NCBI RefSeq assembly: GCF_024320865.1
Contig: NZ_JANDBD010000019.1
Location: forward strand, 37,892 to 101,891
Origin: Mycolicibacterium arenosum
GTDB lineage: Bacteria; Actinomycetota; Actinomycetes; Mycobacteriales; Mycobacteriaceae
DNA: 64,000 nt
Direction of reading: 5' to 3'
Below the pieces are notes generated by a model that was not told the origin of the DNA, did no database searches, and saw only the letters and a list, made by a program, of their open reading frames with translations. Each line of letters opens with the position of its first letter. Within the stretch, counting starts at the first letter, position 1. Positions 41,318 through 49,818 of the stretch are shown piece by piece. A program made the position numbers and the translations under genes.

Positions 41318-42178
41318 CTACTCGTCCTTCGGGACGACAATCACCGGAACGTCGACGCCGGCGAGAATGCGGGCGGCCGTCGAGCCGAGGAAGATGCGCT
41401 TGGGTGCCGCGAAGCGGCTGGAGCCGACGACCAGCAGGGCGCCGTCATCCCAGCTGAGCTTCTTCAGCGCGGATTCGAGCGTCAGTCCGTCGGCGACCAG
41501 CGAATCGATCTCGGGGGCGTCGGGCAATGCCCGCGCCGCCACCCCGAGGTTGGCCTGGGCGGCATCCACCTGGAGTTGGCGCACCTCGCGGGCGCTGCTC
41601 GCCTCCGCGAGGTTCTCGGCGGACACCAGCGACAGCATCCGGATGGAGATGCCCGCCGCACTGGCGAGCGTGATGGCGAACGGCAGCGGGTTGTCGTCGC
41701 CCGGACGCGTGGGCACCGCAGCGGTGATCTCGGTGATGGAGTCGTCGGGATCCTCGGCGTAGCCACGTGGCGCGAGCGCCACCGGAATCGACGACGTGTG
41801 CAGCAGGGCGCCGGTGACCGGGCCGATGGTGTGCCCCCCGAAGAAGCCGTCGCGAGCCCCGCCCACGACGATCAGATCCGATTCCTTCTCCTCGGCGAAG
41901 GCCGCCAGCGACTCGGCGAACGAGTCGCCGACGACCACGTTAGGAGTGGCGGTGACACCGTCCTTCGCGAGCGCCGCGATGGCCTTCGCGATCCACTCCT
42001 CGCCCTTCCGCATTAGCAACTGCTGGTACTCGACGCGGCCGGGGTGTCCGTCGGGGAACTCCTCGCGAACGACGAGGACGACGTCAACGGTGGCACCGAA
42101 AGTCCGGGCCAGGGCGCTGGCCAGGGCGACACCGTCGTCACCCGTGGGCGTGGCCAGATAGCCGACCGTCAAATGCAT
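41318..42178 (-). CDS. Tandem universal stress protein
   Basis: The protein is 286 residues with two UspA domains. The first has LTVGYLATPTGDDGVALASAL and the nucleotide-binding-like end DLIVVGGARDGFFGGHTIGPVTGALL; the second has ALLVVGSSRFAAPKRIFLG, STAARILAGVDVPVIVVP. The G-x2-G-x9-G(S/T) pattern is partly kept, so ATP binding is possible. It lies 10 bp downstream of the permease gene on the same strand, which suggests that it modulates transport or responds to the same inducer. Confidence 0.9.
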   Translation of the reverse strand: MHLTVGYLATPTGDDGVALASALARTFGATVDVVLVVREEFPDGHPGRVEYQQLLMRKGEEWIAKAIAALAKDGVTATPNVVVGDSFAESLAAFAEEKESDLIVVGGARDGFFGGHTIGPVTGALLHTSSIPVALAPRGYAEDPDDSITEITAAVPTRPGDDNPLPFAITLASAAGISIRMLSLVSAENLAEASSAREVRQLQVDAAQANLGVAARALPDAPEIDSLVADGLTLESALKKLSWDDGALLVVGSSRFAAPKRIFLGSTAARILAGVDVPVIVVPKDE

Positions 42179-42188
42179 TTCGTCTCCT

Positions 42189-43715
42189 CTAGAAGGTGTC
42201 GGGGACCTTGACCTCGGTGGACGCGTTGAGCGTCTCGCCCCGGAAGAAGCGCTTGGTGCCGAAGGCGAAGCACGCCAGCATCAGCGGGATGCCGAGCACC
42301 AGCATGCCGACGCCCAACACGAAGACGCCGCCGACCGGACCGAAGGCCGTGTAGCCGTAGTCGGGCGCCATCATGTCGTAGGCGCTCTTGCCGAATGCCA
42401 GCGTCATCGCGAGCGCGCCCAGCAGTGGGAAGATGCCGCGGAAGAACAGGTTTCGGGCCGACTGGAACAGCGTCCTGCGGAAGTACCAGACGCAGGCGTA
42501 GGCGGTGACGCCGTAGTAGAAGGCGACCGCCAATCCGAGCGAGGCGACCGAGTCGGCCAGTGCGTTCTCCGAGAGGAACGTCAGCACCAGGTAGAAGAAG
42601 AGCGCCGCGAGCCCCATGACGATGGTGCCGAACGCCGGGGTCATGTACTTGGGGTGCACGCTGGCGAACCGCTTGGGAATGGCCTCGTAGACCGCCATGG
42701 ACAACGATCCGCGGGCCGTGGGCAGGATGGTGGTCTGCGTCGACGACAGCGCCGAAACCGAAACCGTCAGCAGCAGAAGCGATGCCAGGATCGAGCCGGC
42801 CACCGGTTCGCCGAGCACCGTCAGCACGTCATCGGTGTTGTTCGCGTTGTTCAATCCGATGCCCACGTTGCCGAAGCCGGCGAACGACTGGATCGCGTAC
42901 GCCACCAGCACGTAGGTGCACACCAGGATCAGCGTGGTCACGACCGCCGCGATGCCAGGGGTCTTGCCGGGGTTCTTCGTCTCCTCGCCGACCGCTAGAC
43001 AGGCGTCCCAGCCCCAGTAGATGAAGATGCACAGGATGATCGCCGCGGCGATCGAGGACATGTCCAAGCCGCTCGGCCACAGCCACGACAGTTGCGGGGT
43101 GATCGCCTGTGCGCCGGCCGTGCCGGTGAACACCCGGACCAGTGCCCAGATGCTGGCGACGATCAGCACGCCGAATTGGATGGTGATGAGGACGTTCTGC
43201 ATCCTCTCGGAGACGACGACGCCGCGGGCGCTGACCAAGGTCATCGAGAGGATGAAGAAGGAACCGAGCAATACCTTCGCCCAGATGTTCTCGGCGAGCG
43301 CGTCCTGGCCGAGGAACTTGAACAGGTAGATCGCGGCGACCTCGGCGACGTTGGCGAGCACGATGATCGCCGACACCGCCAGACCCCAGCCGCCGATCCA
43401 CCCGATCCACGGACCGAAGGCCTTCGTGCCCCAGGTGAAGGTCGTTCCGCAATCGGGGGTGTCCTGGGACAGTTCCTTGTAGGCGAACGCCACCAGGAGC
43501 ATGGGGATGAAGGCGAGTACGAACATCGACGGGGCCTTCTCGCCAACAGCCAGTACCACGTATCCCAGCGTGGCGGCGAGGCTGTAGGCGGGCGCGACCG
43601 CCGCGAGACCGATGACGACGTTGCCGACGAGGCCCAGTGCACCCGCCTGGAGTCCCTTGCCCGTGACGGCGGGGGTAGCGGGCGCGGCGGGAGCCGGAGG
43701 TTCAGCGATTGCCAT
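42189..43715 (-). CDS. APC-superfamily amino acid/amine permease
   Basis: The protein is 508 residues with about 12 membrane helices (AGALGLVGNVVIGLAAVAPA, MFVLAFIPMLLVAFAYKEL, WIGGWGLAVSAIIVLANVAE and others). The first helix carries the Gly-rich unwound substrate site of APC transporters (GLVGNVVIGLAAVAP). It is the first gene of the minus-strand amine operon (permease, stress protein, SSADH, oxidase) and is the probable importer of putrescine, GABA or a related amine. Confidence 0.9.
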   Translation of the reverse strand: MAIAEPPAPAAPATPAVTGKGLQAGALGLVGNVVIGLAAVAPAYSLAATLGYVVLAVGEKAPSMFVLAFIPMLLVAFAYKELSQDTPDCGTTFTWGTKAFGPWIGWIGGWGLAVSAIIVLANVAEVAAIYLFKFLGQDALAENIWAKVLLGSFFILSMTLVSARGVVVSERMQNVLITIQFGVLIVASIWALVRVFTGTAGAQAITPQLSWLWPSGLDMSSIAAAIILCIFIYWGWDACLAVGEETKNPGKTPGIAAVVTTLILVCTYVLVAYAIQSFAGFGNVGIGLNNANNTDDVLTVLGEPVAGSILASLLLLTVSVSALSSTQTTILPTARGSLSMAVYEAIPKRFASVHPKYMTPAFGTIVMGLAALFFYLVLTFLSENALADSVASLGLAVAFYYGVTAYACVWYFRRTLFQSARNLFFRGIFPLLGALAMTLAFGKSAYDMMAPDYGYTAFGPVGGVFVLGVGMLVLGIPLMLACFAFGTKRFFRGETLNASTEVKVPDTF

Positions 43716-43760
43716 GGATGCTGAATATACGGTTCGAGTCGTCTGTGCGCGTGAGTACGA

Positions 43761-43818
43761 CGAAGTAGTTTTCGCGGCGGTAACCCAGCAACGAAATCCG
43801 CGGTTTGCAGCTACTTCG
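43761..43818. promoter_or_regulatory. Long-armed inverted repeat upstream of the permease and sigJ
   Basis: CGAAGTAG (43761-43768) pairs perfectly with CTACTTCG (43811-43818); a second CGCGG/CCGCG pair lies inside, and the segment CGCGGCGGTAACCCA in the loop recalls the dispersed repeat. It is in the 262-bp divergent gap. It might be an operator for the permease operon or a degenerate repeat element. Confidence 0.35.
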
Positions 43819-43977
43819 AGCGCCGGTTCGCGATCGTCCTCGACCTCCCGGCCGCCGGTTGTTTCGGACGTGGCTCCGACGGGCCGATGTGCGGCGCACG
43901 GCTACCCCTCGACATCGGTGGTGACTGCGGCGGCGAGGGCCAGGACGAGGCTTATGCGACGGGATTAGGCTGGTGGC

Positions 43978-44883
43978 GTGACCGCCTCAGTCGACGAATT
44001 CGAGGGCCTGCGTACACATCTGCTCGCGGTCGCCTACCGGCTGACGGGAACGTTCGCCGACGCCGAGGACGCCGTCCAGGACGCGTGGCTGCGGTGGGAT
44101 GAACTGGGTTCGGGACGCGATGCGATCGCTGACAGCAGGGCGTGGCTCACCACCGTCGTCAGCCGAATCGGGTTGGACCGCTTGAAATCCGCTGCGCGTC
44201 GCCGTGAGATGTACGTCGGCGAGTGGCTGCCCGAACCGGTGGTGACGCCGCTCGACGGTTCCGATCCGCTGGCTGCAGTCGTCGCCGACGAGGACGCCCG
44301 TTTCGCCGCCATGGTCGTGTTGGAGAGGTTGACCCCCGACCAGCGGGTCGCATTCGTCCTGCACGACGGATTCGCGGTGCCGTTCAGCGACATCGCCGAC
44401 GTGCTCGGTGTTTCCGCGCCGACCGCTCGTCAGTTGGCATCGCGCGCCAGGAAGGCGGTGGCCGATGCCGCGCCGCCCGCACGGGACGCGTCCCACGACG
44501 AGGTGGTCGGAAAACTGATGGCGGCCATGGCGTCCGGTGATCTGAGCACCGTCGTCAGCCTGCTGCACCCCGACATCACGTTCACCGGAGACTCGAACCG
44601 GATGGCGCCGACCGCCGCCCGCGTCATCCACGGGTCGGAGAAGGTGGCCCGCTTCATCATGGGTCTCGTCGCGCGGTACGGCCCCAAGATGTTCGAGGCC
44701 GGCCGGCCGGCGCTCGTCAACGGCGATCTCGGGATCTACAACGAGCGTGCGGACACCGACGGTCACTGGGCAGAGTTGCACCCGCACATTCAGGCGATCA
44801 CCGTGCGTGACGGGCTGGTGACCGCGATCTGGGATATCGCGAACCCGGAGAAGTTCAGCGCGTCTCCGCTTGCGGCTCGGTGA
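43978..44883 (+). CDS. sigJ: ECF41-family sigma factor with fused SnoaL-like domain (SigJ)
   Basis: The protein is 301 residues from the GTG at 43978. Sigma region 2 is LLAVAYRLTGTFADAEDAVQ, region 4 is RVAFVLHDGFAVPFSDIADVLGVSAPTARQLASRA, and a C-terminal NTF2/SnoaL-like extension follows (about 185-300). It ends with NPEKF, the counterpart of the conserved NPDKL motif of ECF41 factors. No anti-sigma factor gene is adjacent; in this group the fused domain controls activity. It converges, with a 29-bp overlap, with a carboxymuconolactone-decarboxylase-like gene, the classical ECF41 partner. Confidence 0.93.
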   Translation: MTASVDEFEGLRTHLLAVAYRLTGTFADAEDAVQDAWLRWDELGSGRDAIADSRAWLTTVVSRIGLDRLKSAARRREMYVGEWLPEPVVTPLDGSDPLAAVVADEDARFAAMVVLERLTPDQRVAFVLHDGFAVPFSDIADVLGVSAPTARQLASRARKAVADAAPPARDASHDEVVGKLMAAMASGDLSTVVSLLHPDITFTGDSNRMAPTAARVIHGSEKVARFIMGLVARYGPKMFEAGRPALVNGDLGIYNERADTDGHWAELHPHIQAITVRDGLVTAIWDIANPEKFSASPLAAR

Positions 44884-45463
44884 AGGTCGACTCCGCCCAC
44901 GGGACCCGGCACGCGTCGCCCGAGCTGAAGCCCTGCTCGGTGATGCCGAGCGCGGTGTTCATTCGGGCGCGCATGTTCTCCACCCCGACCTGGTAGGTCA
45001 GTTCCATCACCCCGGCGTCGCCGAAGCGCTGACGGAGATCGTCGACCTGCTCGTCGGTGACGGTGTGCGGATCGACGGTCATCGCGTCGGCGTAGGCGAT
45101 CGCAGCGCGCTCGTCGGCGGTGAACAACGGCGAGGTCGCGTAGTCGTCGATCTGCTTGAGCCGCTCGACGTCCAGGCCGTCCAGCCTGATCAGCATGGCG
45201 CCGAAGTCGACACACCACGAGCACCCGACGGTCCGCGCGGTCCAGTAGACGGCCAGCTCACGCACGTTGGACGGCAGCGTCTTCGACGCCCGCTCCAGCA
45301 TGCCCTCGTGCACCGCGCCCGCGACCATCAGCTTCGGATTGTGGGCGTAGATCGCGAAGGGTTCGGGCACCTCGCCGAACCGCCGCTTGGCGTAACGCCA
45401 CATCAGCCGGGTGGTCAGGGAGGCCTTCTTGGGGGAGAGCGGGGGGATTCGCGTTTCGGTCAT
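44855..45463 (-). CDS. Carboxymuconolactone decarboxylase/AhpD-like protein, SigJ partner
   Basis: The protein is 202 residues from the ATG at 45463. The AhpD-like helical fold carries a redox CxxC in ARTVGCSWCVDFGAML, followed by ERAAIAYADAMT and VMELTYQVGVENMRARM. Such COE proteins (carboxymuconolactone decarboxylase, oxidoreductase or epimerase) are the usual targets of ECF41 sigma factors. No ribosome-binding site precedes the ATG, and the predicted SigJ promoter would start transcription a few bases upstream, consistent with a leaderless mRNA. Substrate unknown; a role in peroxide or aromatic detoxification is possible. Confidence 0.9.
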   Translation of the reverse strand: MTETRIPPLSPKKASLTTRLMWRYAKRRFGEVPEPFAIYAHNPKLMVAGAVHEGMLERASKTLPSNVRELAVYWTARTVGCSWCVDFGAMLIRLDGLDVERLKQIDDYATSPLFTADERAAIAYADAMTVDPHTVTDEQVDDLRQRFGDAGVMELTYQVGVENMRARMNTALGITEQGFSSGDACRVPWAESTFTEPQAETR

Positions 45464-45471
45464 ACCACTAG

Positions 45472-45498
45472 GACGACGCAGCCTCGCGAGGTGTGACA
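45472..45498 (-). promoter_or_regulatory. ECF41-type promoter of the carboxymuconolactone-decarboxylase-like gene
   Basis: On the minus strand TGTCACA (45498-45492) is followed 16 nt later by CGTC (45475-45472); another CGTC overlaps at 45478. TGTCACA and CGTC are, from memory, the reported -35 and -10 consensus of ECF41 sigma factors. The start of transcription would fall about 45464-45467, at or just before the ATG. Confidence 0.75.
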
Positions 45499-45543
45499 TT
45501 CCGAAATCACGGTGGATCGCTCGCGCGCGGGTACATCGGGGGT

Positions 45544-46674
45544 GTGCACGAGGAAACGACGTCGATCCCCACCCGCGGGTCGATCTACACGGCCCACCTT
45601 CGATCGAGTTCGGCGGTGGCGATCCAGTTCATCGCCGTGGCCGCCGCGCTCTGGGTGCTGGCGTGGGCGGTGGGTGAGGCGTGGGTGATCATCCTGCCGG
45701 TGGTGCTGGCGTTGATCGCGTGCACCGTTCTGTGGCCTCCCGTGCGCTGGTTGCGGGGCAAGGGCCTGGCCCCGGCGGCGGCGGTCGCAGTCGTGCTACT
45801 CGTCGCGGCGGGTGTCGTCGCCGGTGTCATCGCCCTGGTGGCGCCCGCGATCGCGGAGCAGTCCACCCAGCTCGCCCAGCAGGCGTCGGCAGGCGTCGTT
45901 CAGGTGCGGGACTGGCTGGGCGGCCCGCCGCTGAACATCAGTGAGACGCAACTGAATTCAGCGGTCACCGCTATCAACGACCGGCTGAACTCCAGCAGCA
46001 CTCAGATCGCGTCCGGTGTCTTCACCGGCGTGGGTGCGGCGACGTCGGCCCTGGTCACCGTGTTCACCGCCCTCGTCGTGACCTTCTTCCTGCTGAAGGA
46101 CGGGCCGCGCTTCGTCCCCTGGCTGCGTCGCGTCGTGGGACGGCCCGCCGCCCCGCACGCCGCCGAGCTCCTCTCTCGCGTCTGGGCCACGCTCGGAGGC
46201 TTCATCCGGACGCAGGCGCTGGTCAGCCTGGTCGATGCGGTGCTCATCGGGATCGGGCTGGTTATCCTCGGGGTGCCGCTGGCCTACGCCCTGGCGATCA
46301 TCACGTTCATCGGCGGGTTCGTACCGATCGTCGGAGCGTTCGTCGCCGGAGGCCTCGCGGTGCTGGTCGCGCTGGTCGCGAACGGCCCGGTGAACGCACT
46401 CATCGTGCTGGGGCTCATCCTCGCGGTACAGCAGCTCGAGGGCAACGTCCTACAGCCGTGGCTGCAATCGAAGTCGATGAACCTACACGCGGTGATCGTC
46501 CTGCTGGCCGTCACGTTCGGCGCGTCGACCTTCGGTGTCATCGGCGCGTTCCTCGCGGTGCCGGTGGCGGCCGCCGTGGCGGTCGCCCTTCGGTACTACG
46601 GCGAGCAGGTGGCGAAACGGCAGCTCGGCGGTGCTGTGCCGGCTCAGCGCCGCGCCGCGGCGACCGACGAGTAG
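45544..46674 (+). CDS. AI-2E/UPF0118-family membrane protein
   Basis: The protein is 376 residues from the GTG at 45544; a GTG at 45493 is an alternative. It has about seven to eight membrane helices with the family's large soluble loop after helix 3 (about 95-170), the motif TFFLLKDGPRFVPWL and the conserved C-terminal stretch IIGF-like FIGGFVPIVGAFVAGGLAVL and VQQLEGNVLQPWLQSKSMNLHA. Family members transport autoinducer-2 or Na+/H+; the substrate is unknown in mycobacteria. It overlaps the convergent STAS gene by 31 bp. Confidence 0.9.
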   Translation: MHEETTSIPTRGSIYTAHLRSSSAVAIQFIAVAAALWVLAWAVGEAWVIILPVVLALIACTVLWPPVRWLRGKGLAPAAAVAVVLLVAAGVVAGVIALVAPAIAEQSTQLAQQASAGVVQVRDWLGGPPLNISETQLNSAVTAINDRLNSSSTQIASGVFTGVGAATSALVTVFTALVVTFFLLKDGPRFVPWLRRVVGRPAAPHAAELLSRVWATLGGFIRTQALVSLVDAVLIGIGLVILGVPLAYALAIITFIGGFVPIVGAFVAGGLAVLVALVANGPVNALIVLGLILAVQQLEGNVLQPWLQSKSMNLHAVIVLLAVTFGASTFGVIGAFLAVPVAAAVAVALRYYGEQVAKRQLGGAVPAQRRAAATDE

Positions 46675-47057
46675 ACGTCCAGATAGGCGTCGAGCCCGAG
46701 GACCTCCAGCGGCCTGCCGGTGACCGGGCCGCGAGCCACCACCCGCATCTCGGTGGTGTGCCCCTCGGTCAGGCGCTGAACGTCGACGAGCAGGTTGATG
46801 CCCGCCGCGGCGAGGAACTCCACCCCGGTCAGATCGACGATGAGCAGGGACGCACCGGACCCGAGCGCGAGTTCGAGGTCGACGGCGAGTCGGGGAGCGG
46901 TGATCGTGTCGATCACCCCGGCCACGTGCAGGGTGAGAGCGTCCGAATCGAGTTGTCGCCGGACGACGAGTTGTTCGCTGGCGCGGGGGAGCCGCGGCTC
47001 GGGCCAGTGCGGGCCGGCGCGGACGGAGTCGAACTCGGAGCGGTCATGGCCGTCCAT
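46644..47057 (-). CDS. STAS-domain protein (anti-sigma-factor antagonist-like)
   Basis: The protein is 137 residues. The STAS fold is indicated by TLHVAGVIDTITAPRLAVDLELAL and LLIVDLTGVEFLAAAGINLLVDVQRL. The Ser that is phosphorylated in SpoIIAA-type antagonists (in a D-S-S-G context) is replaced by Ala (LAAAGI), so classical phospho-switching is unlikely. It lies 201 bp downstream of sdhB on the same strand; that gap holds a small hairpin (CACTCC/GGAGTG near 47182-47198) and no gene. Confidence 0.85.
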   Translation of the reverse strand: MDGHDRSEFDSVRAGPHWPEPRLPRASEQLVVRRQLDSDALTLHVAGVIDTITAPRLAVDLELALGSGASLLIVDLTGVEFLAAAGINLLVDVQRLTEGHTTEMRVVARGPVTGRPLEVLGLDAYLDVYSSVAAARR

Positions 47058-47258
47058 GGGTGGGACCTCGTGGTCGATCGCACGGTTGACGTGCGTGTCC
47101 CGCTCTACGGTGTACCGGCGGGCGCACGCGCGCGGCCGGGTGAACGCGGGATGTTTCGGGCGCGACTCGTGGTTGAACGCGCACTCCTTACTGGAGTGAA
47201 CATCGTCGATCGGCGTCGCGGTGTTACCCGACGAGGCCCCCTACACGTCCGGTTCCGG

Positions 47259-48044
47259 TCAGCGGGCGAACATCAGCGCGCGCTTGACCTCTTGAATCGC
47301 CTTGGTGACCTGGATGCCGCGGGGACAGGCCTCGGTGCAGTTGAACGTGGTGCGGCAGCGCCACACCCCGTCCTTCTCGTTGAGGATGTCGAGCCTTTCG
47401 GCGGCGCCCTCGTCCCGGCTGTCGAAGATGAACCGGTGCGCGTTGACGATCGCAGCGGGCCCGAAGTACGAGCCCTCGTTCCAGAACACCGGGCAGCTGG
47501 TGGTGCAGCAGGCGCACAGGATGCACTTGGTGGTGTCGTCGTAGCGGGCGCGGTCGGTCTGGCTCTGGATCCGCTCCTTGGTCGGCGGGTTGCCCGACGT
47601 GATGAGGAACGGCTTCACGGCGCGGAAGGCGTCGAAGAAGGGCTCCATGTCGACGACGAGGTCCTTCTCGACGGGCAGCCCGCGAATCGGTTCGATCGTG
47701 ATCGTCAGCTGCTTGCCCGGCTTCTTCGGCAGCATGTCGCGCATCAGCACCTTGCACGCCAACCGGTTGACGCCGTTGATCCGCATGGCGTCCGAGCCGC
47801 ACACACCGTGCGCGCAGGACCGGCGGAACGTCAGCGTGCCGTCGAGGTACCACTTCACGTAGTGCAGGAGGTTCAGCAGCCGGTCGCTCGGCAGGCACGG
47901 GACCTGGAAGCTCTGGAATCCGGCGTCGTCGGGAGCCTCGGGGTTGAACCGCGCGATCTTCATCGTGACCATCACCGCGCCGTCCGGTACGGGAGGCAGT
48001 TCGGGATCGCCGGTCTCGGGCTTGGGAAGAGTCGGTGCGCTCAT
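47259..48044 (-). CDS. sdhB: Succinate dehydrogenase iron-sulfur subunit
   Basis: The protein is 261 residues from the ATG at 48044. The [2Fe-2S] ligands are in RRSCAHGVCGSDAMRINGVNRLAC, the [4Fe-4S] ligands in CILCACCTTSCPVFW and the [3Fe-4S] ligands in CRTTFNCTEACPRGI. It passes electrons from SdhA to the membrane quinone site. It is the last gene of sdhCDAB and starts 2 bp after the sdhA stop. Confidence 0.97.
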   Translation of the reverse strand: MSAPTLPKPETGDPELPPVPDGAVMVTMKIARFNPEAPDDAGFQSFQVPCLPSDRLLNLLHYVKWYLDGTLTFRRSCAHGVCGSDAMRINGVNRLACKVLMRDMLPKKPGKQLTITIEPIRGLPVEKDLVVDMEPFFDAFRAVKPFLITSGNPPTKERIQSQTDRARYDDTTKCILCACCTTSCPVFWNEGSYFGPAAIVNAHRFIFDSRDEGAAERLDILNEKDGVWRCRTTFNCTEACPRGIQVTKAIQEVKRALMFAR

Positions 48045-48046
48045 GG

Positions 48047-49801
48047 TCAGTACTTCCGTTCCATCGGCTCGTACCGCGTCTGGACGACGGGCTTGTAGTC
48101 CAGCCGGATCTCGCTCAGGAGGTCCGTACCCTCCTTGTACGCCATCGTGTGCCGCATGTAGTTGGTGTCGTCGCGGTTCGGGTAGTCCTCGCGGGCGTGC
48201 CCGCCGCGCGACTCCTTGCGGTTCAGCGCGCCGGCCACCGTGACCTCGGCGAGCTCCAACAGGAAGCCCAGCTCGATGGCCTCGAGAAGGTCGCTGTTGT
48301 AGCGCTTGCCCTTGTCGTGCACCGTGATTCGCGCGTAGCGCTCCTTCAGGGCGTGGATGTCGGTCAGGGCCTGCTTCAGCGTCTCCTCGGTGCGGAACAC
48401 CGCGGCGTTGTTGTCCATCGACTGCTGCAGCGCACCGCGGATGTCGGCGACCCGCTCGTTGCCGTGGTCGGACAGGATATCGCCGACCCAGCCGGTCACC
48501 ATCGCCGCCGGAGCCTCCGGCATGTCGACGAAGTCGTGGCCGTTGGCGTAGTTCGCCGCGGCGATGCCGGCGCGGCGACCGAACACGTTGATGTCCAGCA
48601 GCGAGTTGGTGCCGAGGCGGTTGGCGCCGTGCACCGACACGCACGCGCACTCGCCGGCCGCGTACAGGCCGGGAATCACGTTGGTGTTGTCACGCAGCAC
48701 CTGACCCTGGATGGTCGTCGGGATACCACCCATCACGTAGTGGCACGTCGGGTACACCGGCACCAGTTCGGTGACCGGGTCGACGCCCAGATAGGTGCGG
48801 GCGAACTCGGTGATGTCGGGCAGCTTGGCCTCGAGCACGTCGGCACCGAGGTGGCGCACGTCGATGTAGACGTAGTCCTTGTTCGGCCCGGCGCCGCGGC
48901 CCTCGAGAACCTCGAGAACCATGGAGCGGGCGACGATGTCACGCGGCGCGAGGTCGACGATCGTCGGCGCGTAGCGCTCCATGAAGCGTTCGCCGTCGGC
49001 GTTGAGCAGACGGCCGCCCTCGCCGCGGACGGCCTCGGAGATCAGAATGCCCAAGCCTGCAAGGCCCGTCGGGTGGAACTGGTGGAACTCCATGTCCTCC
49101 AACGGAAGTCCCTTGCGGAACACGATGCCGAGGCCGTCGCCGGTCAGCGTGTGGGCATTCGACGTCGTCTTGTACATGCGACCCGAGCCGCCCGTCGCGA
49201 AGACGATCGCCTTGGCGTGGAAGACGTGCACATCGCCGCTGGCGAGTTCGTAGGCGACGACACCGGTCGCGACCGGGCCACCCGGCGTCTCGGTCAGCAC
49301 CAGGTCCAGCGCGTAGAACTCGTTGAAGAACTCGACGTCGTGCTTGACGCAGTTCTGGTACAGCGTCTGCAGGATCATGTGGCCCGTGCGGTCGGCGGCG
49401 TAGCACGCGCGGCGCACCGGCGCCTTGCCGTGATCGCGGGTGTGTCCGCCGAACCGGCGCTGGTCGATGCGGCCCTCGGGAGTGCGGTTGAACGGCATCC
49501 CCATCTTCTCGAGGTCGAGGACGGCGTCGATCGCCTCCTTGCACATGACCTCGACGGCGTCCTGGTCGGCGAGGTAATCGCCGCCCTTGACGGTGTCGAA
49601 CGTGTGCCACTCCCAGTTGTCCTCTTCGACGTTCGCGAGCGCGGCGCACATGCCGCCCTGGGCCGCGCCGGTGTGGCTGCGCGTCGGGTAGAGCTTCGTC
49701 AGCACCGCGGTGCGGGCCCGCGGTCCCGCCTCGACGGCTGCGCGCATCCCCGCGCCGCCGGCACCCACGATGACGACGTCGTAGCGGTGTTCAATAATCA
49801 T
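48047..49801 (-). CDS. sdhA: Succinate dehydrogenase flavoprotein subunit
   Basis: The protein is 584 residues from the ATG at 49801. The FAD motif is YDVVIVGAGGAGMRAAVEAG, the covalent-flavin His is in LYPTRSHTGAAQGGMCAAL, and catalytic residues lie in FHPTGLAGLGILISEAVRGEGG and the Arg/His-rich CVSVHGANRLGTNSLLD. It oxidises succinate to fumarate. It matches Sdh2-type SdhA of mycobacteria (Rv3318). There are 17 bp between sdhD and sdhA. Confidence 0.97.
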   Translation of the reverse strand: MIIEHRYDVVIVGAGGAGMRAAVEAGPRARTAVLTKLYPTRSHTGAAQGGMCAALANVEEDNWEWHTFDTVKGGDYLADQDAVEVMCKEAIDAVLDLEKMGMPFNRTPEGRIDQRRFGGHTRDHGKAPVRRACYAADRTGHMILQTLYQNCVKHDVEFFNEFYALDLVLTETPGGPVATGVVAYELASGDVHVFHAKAIVFATGGSGRMYKTTSNAHTLTGDGLGIVFRKGLPLEDMEFHQFHPTGLAGLGILISEAVRGEGGRLLNADGERFMERYAPTIVDLAPRDIVARSMVLEVLEGRGAGPNKDYVYIDVRHLGADVLEAKLPDITEFARTYLGVDPVTELVPVYPTCHYVMGGIPTTIQGQVLRDNTNVIPGLYAAGECACVSVHGANRLGTNSLLDINVFGRRAGIAAANYANGHDFVDMPEAPAAMVTGWVGDILSDHGNERVADIRGALQQSMDNNAAVFRTEETLKQALTDIHALKERYARITVHDKGKRYNSDLLEAIELGFLLELAEVTVAGALNRKESRGGHAREDYPNRDDTNYMRHTMAYKEGTDLLSEIRLDYKPVVQTRYEPMERKY

Positions 49802-49818
49802 TCGAGCCCACTGTCCTT

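Noticed and set aside
46458..48098. 546-residue plus-strand frame
   Set aside because: It runs antisense to sdhB and the STAS gene and lacks any motif.
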